Below are positions 24,504 to 32,402 of a stretch of DNA of 36,914 nt, piece by piece. How positions within the stretch are numbered: position 1 is the first letter of the stretch; every line of letters begins with the position of its first letter. Made by a program: the position numbers and the translations under genes. The stretch covers positions 1 to 36,914 of the forward strand of contig CAIYLB010000108.1 in assembly GCA_903926935.1 (NCBI GenBank), in the 5' to 3' direction. The notes beneath the pieces were generated by a model that did not search any database, had not been told where the DNA came from, and was given only the letters and a program-made list of their open reading frames with translations. The DNA comes from an uncultured Pseudomonadota bacterium (lineage in GTDB: Bacteria; Pseudomonadota; Gammaproteobacteria; Burkholderiales; Methylophilaceae).

Positions 24504-25307
24504 ATGAAATTAAACCGATTTATTGCTAGCGCACTAGTTAGTACAGGGTTGTTCTCGACCATGAATACGATGGCTTTTGCTGAGCCGGATGCAAAAATTT
24601 GGCCAGTAGTGAAAGAGGCTTTTTTTGCACAGCGAGATATTCAAGAAGCCGATTTTATGAAAATTGAAGCGCCACGTCGTGCGGAAAGTGGCGCGCAAGT
24701 GCCGGTGACTTACAGTATTGATAATGCCGCAGCAAAAGGCGTGGTGATTAAAAAGTTGTATGCAATTGTGGATGCAAATCCGATTCCGCTAACCGCGACT
24801 TATCATTTAACAGACATGCTTGGTAACTTTCAAATGTCTACCCGTGTACGTTTTGAAACGGATTCATTTGTACATATTATTGGCGAAACCGCTGATGGTA
24901 AGTTATATATGGCGACACGTGAGATTCGTGCAGCAGGTGGTTGCGGCGGTACGGTTGATGGCGATGACGCGGTGATTCGAGCGGCTGCCGGTAGAATCAA
25001 ATTAAAAGTGGAAGATCCAGTTAAAGTGGGTAGCGAGACATCTACTATTTTTAATATCAGACACCCGATGCGTACAGGCTTGCAACGCGATTTAGTTTCG
25101 CAAGGTTATGTGCCTGCATTTTATATTAATAATGCTAGATTTACCTTTAATGGCAAACCTGTATTGACGATAGATGTGGGCGTAGGAACGTCTGAGGATC
25201 CATATTTCAAGTTTAATTTTGTGCCAGATGCACCAGGTAAATTAGAAGTGAATGCTACAGATAATGAAGGAAAAGCCTTTGTGCAACAAGTGGATGTAAA
25301 AAGCTAA
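24504..25307 (+). CDS. Quinoprotein dehydrogenase-associated SoxYZ-like carrier
   Basis: A 267-residue secreted protein. Signal peptide 1-26 (cut after AFA). The SoxY-like half (about 28-150) ends in the swinging-arm motif GGCGG with C147, and the SoxZ-like half (about 160-267) has the VGSETSTIFNIRHPM and FYINNARFTFNGKPVLTIDVGVGTSEDPYFKFNF pattern. In sulfur oxidisers SoxY and SoxZ are separate; this fused form is known next to PQQ methanol or related dehydrogenases, and its role there is unclear. ATG 24504 has GGAG about 6 bases upstream. No quinoprotein dehydrogenase is adjacent here, which is unusual for the family. A terminator follows at 25324. Confidence 0.88.
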   Translation: MKLNRFIASALVSTGLFSTMNTMAFAEPDAKIWPVVKEAFFAQRDIQEADFMKIEAPRRAESGAQVPVTYSIDNAAAKGVVIKKLYAIVDANPIPLTATYHLTDMLGNFQMSTRVRFETDSFVHIIGETADGKLYMATREIRAAGGCGGTVDGDDAVIRAAAGRIKLKVEDPVKVGSETSTIFNIRHPMRTGLQRDLVSQGYVPAFYINNARFTFNGKPVLTIDVGVGTSEDPYFKFNFVPDAPGKLEVNATDNEGKAFVQQVDVKS

Positions 25308-25323
25308 CATTTTTGCTGTGATG

Positions 25324-25358
25324 AAAGGCCTCCGATTTTATCGGGGGCCTTTTTATTT
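25324..25358 (+). terminator. Rho-independent terminator after the SoxYZ-like gene
   Basis: A 12-base stem (25324-25335 with 25341-25352, one T-G pair) around a TTTTA loop, with a T-rich tail. It is a typical intrinsic terminator. Confidence 0.9.
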
Positions 25359-25438
25359 GGTGCGGTGCTAAAATTACTTGCAAGACTTAATATTCAAACA
25401 ATTTTTTAGATTTACATTTGGAAACTAGGGCAGAAAAT

Positions 25439-25858
25439 ATGAAAAGCTACCGTAAAGAACTTTGGTTTAATCCACCGACTCGCGTGGCATTTATTCGCAT
25501 TACCGAGCAGGTCAACGAATGCTTGCGTGAAAGTGGAATTAAAGAGGGCTTGATATTAATTAATGCGATGCATATTACCGCTAGCGTATTTATTAACGAT
25601 GATGAGCGTGGTTTGCATCATGATTACACGCAGTGGCTAGAAAAGCTTGCGCCACACGAGCCAGTTAGTAGCTATCGTCACAATGATACCGGTGAGGATA
25701 ATGCCGATGCACATATGAAACGTCAGTTGATGGGGCGTGAAGTGGTGGTGGCTATTACCGAAGGTCGGTTAGACTTTGGGCCGTGGGAACAGATTTTCTA
25801 CGGTGAGTTTGATGGTAGGCGTAAAAAACGCGTGTTAGTTAAAATTATTGGTGATTAA
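25439..25858 (+). CDS. YjbQ/UPF0047 family protein
   Basis: A 139-residue protein with the UPF0047 features: [79 protein letters not shown] and the C-terminal [28 protein letters not shown]. Members can have a weak thiamine-phosphate synthase activity in vitro; the physiological role is unknown. I start at ATG 25439 with AGGG a little upstream; a TTG at 25418 lacks a site. Confidence 0.9.
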   Translation: MKSYRKELWFNPPTRVAFIRITEQVNECLRESGIKEGLILINAMHITASVFINDDERGLHHDYTQWLEKLAPHEPVSSYRHNDTGEDNADAHMKRQLMGREVVVAITEGRLDFGPWEQIFYGEFDGRRKKRVLVKIIGD

Positions 25859-25950
25859 CTGATACATATCAAAGCTGGCTAGTGGGCTGTTTGGTATTGT
25901 TCGTACCATTTTTCTAAGCATTTGGCTTGGATGTTTTGAGTACATGACTG

Positions 25951-27318
25951 ATGAATAGCCCAGAATTACTAGCCCCAGCGGGCGATCTAGACCGCATGCG
26001 TACCGCGTTTGATTATGGTGCAGATGCGATTTATGCCGGTCAACCGCGTTATAGCCTGCGCGCACGAAATAACGATTTTACAATGGCGAACCTCGACATT
26101 GGCATTAAAGAAGCGCACGCACGTGGTAAAAAGTTTTTTGTGGCGAGTAATATTTCACCGCATAACGCCAAGGTTAAAACCTATATGGCGGATATGGCGC
26201 CTGTAATCGCCATGCAACCTGATGCGCTCATTATGTCTGACCCTGGCCTTATTATGATGGTGCGCGAAAAATGGCCAGATATGCCAGTGCATCTTTCTGT
26301 GCAAGCCAATACGGTAAATTTTGCTACGGTAAAGTTTTGGCAGGCGCTAGGTTTAAAGCGGGTGATTTTATCGCGTGAATTGTCTTTAGATGAAATTGAA
26401 GAAATCCGCCAGCTTTGCCCGGAAATTGAATTGGAAGTGTTTGTTCACGGTGCGCTGTGTATCGCTTATTCTGGCCGCTGTTTGCTTTCTGGCTATTTTA
26501 ATCAGCGTGACCCTAACCAAGGCACTTGCACCAACAGCTGTCGCTGGGATTACAAAGTGCATGATGCCAAGGAAGATGCCTCTGGTGTTATTCGCGAAGC
26601 TGCAGGCGTTATTAGCCTAGAAGAGTTTGATTTTCAGGCCGAGATGGAAAAATCCAGCCTTTCTGGATGCGGTAGTTTGCCTCGCCACCCTTTGGCAGAC
26701 AACGTTTATCTGATTGAAGAAAAAGGTCGGCCAGGTGAATTGCTGCCAATATTAGAAGACGAGCATGGCACTTACATTATGAACAGCAAAGACCTACGTG
26801 CTATTGAGCATGTAGAACGGTTAGTTAAAATGGGTGTACATTCGCTAAAAATTGAAGGGCGTACCAAGTCGCGTTATTACGTAGCGCGTACTTGCCAAAA
26901 CTATCGTAAGGCGATTGATGATGCGGTTGCCGGTCGTCCCTTTGATTGGAATTTACTTAGTGATTTAGAAAACCTAGCTAACCGCGGTTATACCGATGGT
27001 TTTTATCAGCGCCATCACACGGCCGAGCATCAAAATTACAAGCAAGGTTATTCAATCTCAAATCGTAGTTTATATGTCGGCGATGTGGTGGCTTATGATG
27101 TTAAAACAGGGTTGGCTGATATCGAAGCGCGTAACAAGTTTGGCGTAGGTGATCGTCTGCAAATTATCCATCCATCAGGAAATTCAGAAATTTTGGTTGA
27201 ACATTTGTTTAATAAAAAAGGCGAGAATGTGCAAGAAGCCTCAGGCAGTGGGTATTTTGTCCGATTGCCGATTGCCGCCAAAGATCTAAATAATGCGATG
27301 GTTGCTAGGTATTTGTAA
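25951..27318 (+). CDS. trhP: tRNA 5-hydroxyuridine modification protein TrhP (U32 peptidase family)
   Basis: A 455-residue protein closely resembling E. coli YegQ/TrhP along its full length: ELLAPAGDLDRMRTAFDYGADAIYAGQPRYSLRARNN, LSVQANTVNFATVKFW, EVFVHGALCIAYSGRCLLSGYFNQRDPNQGTCTNSCRW and MNSKDLRAIEHVERLVKMGVHSLKIEGRTKS. Despite the peptidase family name, TrhP works in prephenate-dependent hydroxylation of U34 in certain tRNAs and has conserved Cys residues that may hold a cluster (GALC, GRC, GTC, NSC). A perfect bidirectional terminator follows. Confidence 0.93.
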   Translation: MNSPELLAPAGDLDRMRTAFDYGADAIYAGQPRYSLRARNNDFTMANLDIGIKEAHARGKKFFVASNISPHNAKVKTYMADMAPVIAMQPDALIMSDPGLIMMVREKWPDMPVHLSVQANTVNFATVKFWQALGLKRVILSRELSLDEIEEIRQLCPEIELEVFVHGALCIAYSGRCLLSGYFNQRDPNQGTCTNSCRWDYKVHDAKEDASGVIREAAGVISLEEFDFQAEMEKSSLSGCGSLPRHPLADNVYLIEEKGRPGELLPILEDEHGTYIMNSKDLRAIEHVERLVKMGVHSLKIEGRTKSRYYVARTCQNYRKAIDDAVAGRPFDWNLLSDLENLANRGYTDGFYQRHHTAEHQNYKQGYSISNRSLYVGDVVAYDVKTGLADIEARNKFGVGDRLQIIHPSGNSEILVEHLFNKKGENVQEASGSGYFVRLPIAAKDLNNAMVARYL

Positions 27319-27368
27319 TTTATATAGCAATTTAAATAGTCGAAAAATTTAATACACTAATATTCTTG

Positions 27369-27410
27369 GCGCAATAAAAAAGAGAGCAAATGCTCTCTTT
27401 TTTATTGCGC
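27369..27410. terminator. Perfect 20-bp inverted repeat, bidirectional terminator between trhP and pqqA
   Basis: Bases 27369-27388 and 27391-27410 are exact reverse complements with a 2-base loop (AA). The core AGAGAGCA/TGCTCTCT is flanked by an A6 tract on one side and T6 on the other, so it has the terminator form on both strands and serves the converging trhP (+) and pqqA (-). Confidence 0.9.
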
Positions 27411-27424
27411 TGCATTCAAGCAAT

Positions 27425-27496
27425 CTACTTGTTCATTACGTACATAGTCACTTCAAAGCCAAAACGCATTTCTGTTGCTGCTGGTGTAGTCCACAT
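27425..27496 (-). CDS. pqqA: PqqA, precursor peptide of pyrroloquinoline quinone
   Basis: A 23-residue peptide that begins MWTTPAATEMRFGFEVTMY. It contains the invariant Glu and Tyr (E15 and Y19 in EVTMY) that are cross-linked by PqqE to make PQQ, and the N-terminal MW..P and F-x-x-G-F-like context of other PqqA peptides. AGGAG lies 7-11 bases upstream of the ATG on the minus strand. The gene is followed on its own strand by the terminator at 27369-27410, so it is a monocistronic unit: no pqqB, C, D or E gene is within the window. Methylotrophs need large amounts of PQQ, and extra or isolated pqqA copies are known in that group. Confidence 0.93.
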   Translation of the reverse strand: MWTTPAATEMRFGFEVTMYVMNK

Positions 27497-27738
27497 GATA
27501 GATCTCCTGTTATTGATTAATTTCACTACAAACATTCAACTTATTGATTTAATGGCTGTTTGTTTGTGTGATTCAATTATGCGCCACTCGCTAGTTTCAA
27601 CCCTATCGTAATCCATTAATAGCCATTAGTTATTATCATTAGCTCAAGCTCATTAAATAACGATGGTATTGGGTTTGGCTTGATTCCTTGTCTCAGATGC
27701 TAGCGGCTAGCCACGCAAAACTATTAAATATAATTATG
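27497..27738. other. Divergent intergenic region between pqqA and the iron operon
   Basis: About 240 bases with no convincing gene. The minus-strand promoter of pqqA must lie here; I could not choose a clear one, although CATAAT in minus-strand reading (near 27575-27580) is a possible -10. The hemP promoter begins at 27739. A short palindrome GCTAGC occurs twice around 27700-27711. Confidence 0.4.
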
Positions 27739-27771
27739 TTGACACTGCAAATGATAATGATTATCATTTGC
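27739..27771 (+). promoter_or_regulatory. Fur box over a consensus sigma-70 promoter
   Basis: TTGACA at 27739-27744 and TATCAT at 27762-27767 are 17 bases apart. A 25-base perfect palindrome (27747-27771, centre at 27759, containing GATAATGATTATC) covers the spacer and the -10 box. It matches the Fur consensus closely, so iron-loaded Fur should block RNA polymerase. The predicted transcription start near 27774 lies only 1-3 bases before the ATG of the next gene. Confidence 0.95.
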
Positions 27772-27775
27772 TTTA

Positions 27776-27988
27776 ATGGTTAAATCTAACAAAATCAATA
27801 GCACTAAATCGCAACTACTCACGACGGCATCGGTTATTACTGATTTAAAAGAAAGCAGTGATGAATTGTTTAGAAAAATGACGAGTGAAGTGTTGTTTTG
27901 TGGCAAGAGGATGCTAGTCATCAAGCATGCGGGTGAGGAGTATCAACTGCGCCTGACCAATCAAAATAAGTTGATATTAACCAAATAA
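27776..27988 (+). CDS. hemP: HemP-family small protein
   Basis: A 70-residue protein whose C-terminal half is the HemP domain: LFCGKRMLVIKHAGEEYQLRLTNQNKLILTK (key residues H51, GEEY 53-56, LRLT 58-61, KLILTK 65-70). The N-terminal 34 residues are not conserved in any way that I recognise. HemP is usually the first gene of haem or iron uptake operons and in some bacteria acts as an activator of haem-uptake genes. With the ATG at 27776 the mRNA would be leaderless; an alternative ATG at 27878 would give a 36-residue form with a normal leader. The next gene starts one base after the stop. Confidence 0.82.
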   Translation: MVKSNKINSTKSQLLTTASVITDLKESSDELFRKMTSEVLFCGKRMLVIKHAGEEYQLRLTNQNKLILTK

Positions 27989-28732
27989 ATGATGGCCCTT
28001 AATCAAAATTCTTACAAGTTAGAAGCTAGCAGTCGGAGCGCATTGTGTCTAGGCTTGGTTGTCTTTGCTCATATTGTCATTTTGTATAGTCTGATTGCTA
28101 TTAATAAGACATTACCAATTGCAAAAGCATCAGTCTCGCCAATGATGGCAAGTTTAGTCATGCCAAATACAGAAACGCCGAATTTAGTGAATAAGATAAA
28201 TCAGAAAAGAGTGCTAGAGCAAGCCGTTGAACAAAAGCCTAAGCCATTGACTAAAGCTTTAAAGCCAGTGGAAGTGTCTAGGGATGTCGTACCTAGGCTT
28301 ATGCCTGAAGCAACGCTCAAGCCATCTGCAGAGATATCCGAGGTGCGTTCTGTGGAGGTGAATTCAGAAAAAGCGACACCTGAAAATCAGACGTTAGAAA
28401 TAAAGCATGAGGCTGAGCAGGCGATAGCCCAGGTAAAAGAGTTGGCAATTGAGCTGCCAAGGTTCGGTGCCGCTTATTTAAATAACCCATCACCAGAGTA
28501 CCCAGCAGCTTCAAGACGATTTAGTGAACAAGGCATCGTTCTGTTACGGGTGTTGGTATCGTTAAGTGGGCAAGTTGAAAGTGTACAGATTCAAAATAGC
28601 AGTGGTTATAGCCGCTTAGATCAAGCCGCAATTAAAGCTGTAAAAATGTGGAGTTTTATTCCAGCAAAACGCAACAACCAGCCACTAAGTGCTTATGTTT
28701 TAGTGCCGGTAAAGTTTTCGCTGACAGGGTGA
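27989..28732 (+). CDS. tonB: TonB-family energy transducer
   Basis: A 247-residue protein with an N-terminal membrane anchor (about 18-42, ALCLGLVVFAHIVILYSLIAI, including the conserved His), a long periplasmic linker rich in Pro, Lys and Glu (about 60-160), and the C-terminal TonB domain (about 165-245; NNPSPEYPAASRRFSEQGIVLLRVLVSLSGQVESVQIQNSSGYSRLDQAAIKAVKMWSFIPAKRN in parts). It couples the proton-driven ExbBD motor to outer-membrane receptors. Two ATGs in a row (27989, 27992) directly follow the hemP stop. It is dedicated to this iron operon by position. Confidence 0.93.
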   Translation: MMALNQNSYKLEASSRSALCLGLVVFAHIVILYSLIAINKTLPIAKASVSPMMASLVMPNTETPNLVNKINQKRVLEQAVEQKPKPLTKALKPVEVSRDVVPRLMPEATLKPSAEISEVRSVEVNSEKATPENQTLEIKHEAEQAIAQVKELAIELPRFGAAYLNNPSPEYPAASRRFSEQGIVLLRVLVSLSGQVESVQIQNSSGYSRLDQAAIKAVKMWSFIPAKRNNQPLSAYVLVPVKFSLTG

Positions 28733-28807
28733 ACGGTAAATTAAGCGTTAAATTAGGCCCAGATTAAAACATTATTTAAATTAAGTAAGCGTTAAAAGGA
28801 CGTAAAA

Positions 28808-29563
28808 ATGCAAAAAGGATATGAATTTAATAGCTTGGATTTTATTGCCGCAGGTGGCATGGTCTCAATGTCGGTGGCGATTATATTGCTACTGATGTCA
28901 ATTGTAAGCTGGTATTTGATCGTGACAAAAGGTTTATTGGCTTGGCGTTTACGTGCTGCATTTAAAGCTTATGCACAAGAATTTTGGAGCAAGGTCAATT
29001 TATCGAATCTTAGCAATTTTCTCAGCACAATTAAACAAGACGACCTTGCTTTAGCGCGCTTAGCAAAACAAGCACTCGCTGCCAGTGAGCATTTTCAATT
29101 GTATGAAGCTAAAAAAAATGGAACAGTTGGGCAGGATGAATTTGTCGCGCGAGCGATGAATCGTACTATTGCGGATGAAAGCGCACAAATGGAAAATGGC
29201 TTAACGGTATTAGCTTCGGTTGGTAGCGTAGCACCATTTGTAGGTTTATTCGGTACGGTTTGGGGGATTTATCATGCACTTGCCAGTATAAGCTTAAGTG
29301 GTCAGGCCACCCTTGATAAAGTAGCTGGCCCAGTCGGCGAAGCGCTCATTATGACTGCGCTAGGGCTTGCAGTGGCAATCCCAGCGGTACTGGCCTATAA
29401 CGCAATTGTGCGTAGTAACCTTATGCTAACTAGCCAAATTGAAAGTTTTGGCTATGATCTTCATAATTTACTGATCACAGGCGCAGTAATTAATCCTATG
29501 TCGAATATAAAAGCAGTTATTCCAGCAACAGAACGCTTACATGCGGTTGAGGTGTCAGCATGA
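28808..29563 (+). CDS. exbB: ExbB, MotA/TolQ/ExbB proton-channel protein
   Basis: A 251-residue inner-membrane protein with three predicted helices: about 15-40 (GGMVSMSVAIILLLMSIVSWYLIV), 135-155 (LASVGSVAPFVGLFGTVWGIYHAL) and 170-195 (GEALIMTALGLAVAIPAVLAYNAIV). The second and third carry the conserved ExbB/TolQ sequences, including the Gly-rich APFVGLFGTVWGI. It forms the pentameric part of the TonB motor. AAGGA is at 28797-28801. Its last bases overlap the exbD start (ATGA). Confidence 0.94.
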   Translation: MQKGYEFNSLDFIAAGGMVSMSVAIILLLMSIVSWYLIVTKGLLAWRLRAAFKAYAQEFWSKVNLSNLSNFLSTIKQDDLALARLAKQALAASEHFQLYEAKKNGTVGQDEFVARAMNRTIADESAQMENGLTVLASVGSVAPFVGLFGTVWGIYHALASISLSGQATLDKVAGPVGEALIMTALGLAVAIPAVLAYNAIVRSNLMLTSQIESFGYDLHNLLITGAVINPMSNIKAVIPATERLHAVEVSA

Positions 29564-29985
29564 TAGGGAGCGGAAAAGGCGCTGTGATAGGCAGTCATAC
29601 AGCCCCAATGTCCGAAATTAACACTACACCATTAGTGGATGTAATGTTGGTGTTGTTGGTGATTTTTATCATCACCGCACCATTGTTGACGCATGCTGTA
29701 AAAATAGATTTGCCGCAGGCCAGTAGTCAACCCTTAGCCGATAAACCTGAGATTATTTCATTAGCGATTGATGGTGCAGGCACTATGTATTGGAATGATG
29801 TGCCTATGGCGAAAAGTGAACTGAAAGAAAAGTTACTAGAGAATGCAGATAAAAAGCCGCAGCCAGAGTTACAAATACGTGCCGATAAAGAAACGCGTTA
29901 CCAAATTTTGGCAGAAATCATGGCCGATGCCCAAAATACAGGCATTACCAAAGTGGGCTTTGTGAGTGAGCCAAAACCAAAGTAG
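29560..29985 (+). CDS. exbD: ExbD, biopolymer transport protein
   Basis: A 141-residue protein with one N-terminal membrane helix, containing the essential Asp (D27 in NTTPLVDVMLVLLVIFI), followed by a periplasmic domain (about 50-141; ISLAIDGAGTMYWNDVPM, LQIRADKETRYQILAEIMADAQNTGITKVGFVSEP). It is the proton-conducting partner of ExbB. The start overlaps the exbB stop by 4 bases, implying translational coupling. Confidence 0.95.
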   Translation: MIGSGKGAVIGSHTAPMSEINTTPLVDVMLVLLVIFIITAPLLTHAVKIDLPQASSQPLADKPEIISLAIDGAGTMYWNDVPMAKSELKEKLLENADKKPQPELQIRADKETRYQILAEIMADAQNTGITKVGFVSEPKPK

Positions 29986-30115
29986 TGATAATTTAAGCAA
30001 GTTTTGCTAACGATAAACCCCATTAAATAAGCAACACAACAGCAAGCCACCGCGAATCATCGCCTTTAGCCAGCTAATTTTATAATTAAATAAATAGTTA
30101 AATAAAAGGCTAAAG

Positions 30116-32380
30116 ATGAAAAAATTGCATGACAAAAAAATAAGTCCGTTATCGGTAGCTGTTGCCATGCTATTTACCGTAGCGCCTGCAAGCTTAATAG
30201 CCGCAGAAATGGCTCAATCAGAAGCGACCCAATCAAAAACAACTAAACCTACGGCAGAAGCACCTACAAACGATCAAACGCTAGCAACTGTCAATGTTAC
30301 AAGCACTAAGGAAAATGAAGTCGTTGATGGCTATCAAGCGACAAAGACGCGCGTAGGCAAAGTATTGCAAGACCCACATGATATTCCTCAGGCAATCACC
30401 ACGGTGACGCATAGCCTGATGCATGATCAGCAAGTCGGTACGTTAAAAGAAGCTTTGCGCAATGTTGCTGGCCTTACTTTTAATGCGGCTGAAGGTGGGC
30501 GTTCTGGTGATAATATGAACTTACGAGGTTTTTACACCTTTGGTGATATCTATTTAGACGGCATTCGTGACACCGCACAATATAACCGTGAAACTTTTAA
30601 TTTGGAGCAGGTTGATGTATTGCGCGGTTCTGCGGCTATGTTGTTTGGTCGCGGTCAAGCCGGCGGAGTGATTAATCAGGTTTCTAAAACACCCAAACTT
30701 AAAGATGAAAACACGGTTTCAGGCAGCCTTGGCAGTTACGATTATCAACAATTCACCGGTGACTTTAATAAAAAACTAGGTGACACCACTGCTATTCGCA
30801 TCAATATAATGGATAGGACGGAAGAGACTTATCGTAAGAATCCAGCCAATGGTGATCGCCCAGAGTTGAATAGAGCCGGTATTGCGGTAAGTTTAGGTAC
30901 CGGAATCGGTACGGAAAATGAGTTCTTATTAAGCCATATTTACACCAAAACGCGGGATGTGCCAGATTATGGTATTTCATTTTTAAATAAAAGGCCTATC
31001 AATACGGCAGCAATTAATGATAAAACGTTTTACGGCGGATCTAAAAATTTTGATGATAGCGACACCAACGTCACCACCGGAACATTTACGCATCAGTTTT
31101 CAGCAGATACCGAATGGCGTACACAAATTAGGCATGCTGAGTATGAGCGTCAATATTGGGCTAAAACGCCTAGTAATAGTTTATTGCCGGAAGCTAATTA
31201 CAGTGTAGGCGGTAACGTAACGCGAGCCATGGACTACAAGACCGATACCTTGCAATCAGATTTCAATACTAAGCTAGATATCGCCGGCATGAAGCATCAA
31301 GTATTAGCTGGTTTTGAATATATGAAAGAAGACTCATCGCGTACTAGTTTGCTGGCGCTAAACCCTAATACTGACATGCCTTTTACTGGTAGCCAAAGTG
31401 CTAGTGACGATGGTGTTTATTACGATAAAAATAGGCTGTCTAGCGCCAATCCAACCACATTTACTGCCGATAACTATGCGATTTACGCGCAAGACACGGT
31501 AACCTTGGTGCCTAAGTGGGATGTGCTAGTCGGTGTGCGTCGCGACGAAATGAAAGCCAATTATTCAAGCACAACTTCACCACAACTCAATTACGGCGAA
31601 AATAGTTACCGAACAGGTCTTTCATGGCACCAGTCAGCAGAAAATCACTATTATGTGAGCTGGAGTGATTCATTTAGTCCTACGGCTGATCTATACCAAT
31701 TAACGGTAACGCCGCAACCTCCTGAACGCAGTAAAACCATAGAAATGGGGGCTAAATGGTTATTGTTAGAAGGTGACCTTGCTTTACGTACGGCAATTTA
31801 TCAATCGACTAAAGATTGGGAGCGTAATACAGACTTAGAATCTACCGCTGCCATCTTAACAAAAAAACGCCGCACAGATGGCGTGGAGTTTGAGCTGGCT
31901 GGGCGCATTACTGATGATTGGGAAGTGTTTTCTGGCTTAGCCTTTATGGATGCCAAAATCCTAGCCGTAGCCGAGAATGTGAATGCAGTCACTGGTATCA
32001 TTACCAGCGCAGACCCCAGATACGTAGGTCAGCGTGCGCGTAATACAGCAAAAGCCACTTTCAATGTCTGGACAACTTATAAACTATCTAGTCATTGGAA
32101 AATAGGCGGTGGGCTAGAGGCCAAGGGCGATCGATATGGGTACAACCCATCAGCAACTGTTGCTACACAATTCGTGAATGGAGTATTTCAGCCTAATGTA
32201 TTGCCAGGCTATACACGCTTAGATGCAATGCTGACTTATGAAGAGAAAAAATGGGCGGTACGATTAAACGTGAAAAATCTGCTGGATAAAACCTATTATG
32301 ATGCACTGTATGACAACGGTAGTTTTTCAGTACCGGGAAATCGCAGAACAGTCATTGTTACTACTGAATATAAATTTTAA
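30116..32380 (+). CDS. TonB-dependent siderophore receptor (catecholate, Fiu-like)
   Basis: A 754-residue outer-membrane receptor. The signal peptide ends near residue 29 (SLIAA). A plug domain (about 60-180) contains ATVNVTSTKE, DIPQAITTVTHSLMHDQQVGTLKEALRNVAGLTF, RGFYTFGDIYLDGIRDTAQYNRETFNLEQVDVLRGSAAMLFGRGQAGGVINQVSK. The barrel ends in ...VIVTTEYKF with a terminal Phe. The plug sequence is that of the Fiu/FhuE-type siderophore receptors, and the adjacent PiuC-type dioxygenase strengthens a Fiu-like call. Ligand (catecholate, monomeric catechol or other) is inference. AAAGG lies close to the ATG. Confidence 0.92.
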   Translation: MKKLHDKKISPLSVAVAMLFTVAPASLIAAEMAQSEATQSKTTKPTAEAPTNDQTLATVNVTSTKENEVVDGYQATKTRVGKVLQDPHDIPQAITTVTHSLMHDQQVGTLKEALRNVAGLTFNAAEGGRSGDNMNLRGFYTFGDIYLDGIRDTAQYNRETFNLEQVDVLRGSAAMLFGRGQAGGVINQVSKTPKLKDENTVSGSLGSYDYQQFTGDFNKKLGDTTAIRINIMDRTEETYRKNPANGDRPELNRAGIAVSLGTGIGTENEFLLSHIYTKTRDVPDYGISFLNKRPINTAAINDKTFYGGSKNFDDSDTNVTTGTFTHQFSADTEWRTQIRHAEYERQYWAKTPSNSLLPEANYSVGGNVTRAMDYKTDTLQSDFNTKLDIAGMKHQVLAGFEYMKEDSSRTSLLALNPNTDMPFTGSQSASDDGVYYDKNRLSSANPTTFTADNYAIYAQDTVTLVPKWDVLVGVRRDEMKANYSSTTSPQLNYGENSYRTGLSWHQSAENHYYVSWSDSFSPTADLYQLTVTPQPPERSKTIEMGAKWLLLEGDLALRTAIYQSTKDWERNTDLESTAAILTKKRRTDGVEFELAGRITDDWEVFSGLAFMDAKILAVAENVNAVTGIITSADPRYVGQRARNTAKATFNVWTTYKLSSHWKIGGGLEAKGDRYGYNPSATVATQFVNGVFQPNVLPGYTRLDAMLTYEEKKWAVRLNVKNLLDKTYYDALYDNGSFSVPGNRRTVIVTTEYKF

Positions 32381-32402
32381 CGGCTATTATTTAGGATAAA
32401 AA

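Noticed and set aside
27390-27611. 73-codon plus-strand frame covering the pqqA region
   Set aside because: It begins inside the terminator stem, has no ribosome site and no protein-like pattern; pqqA on the other strand explains the sequence.
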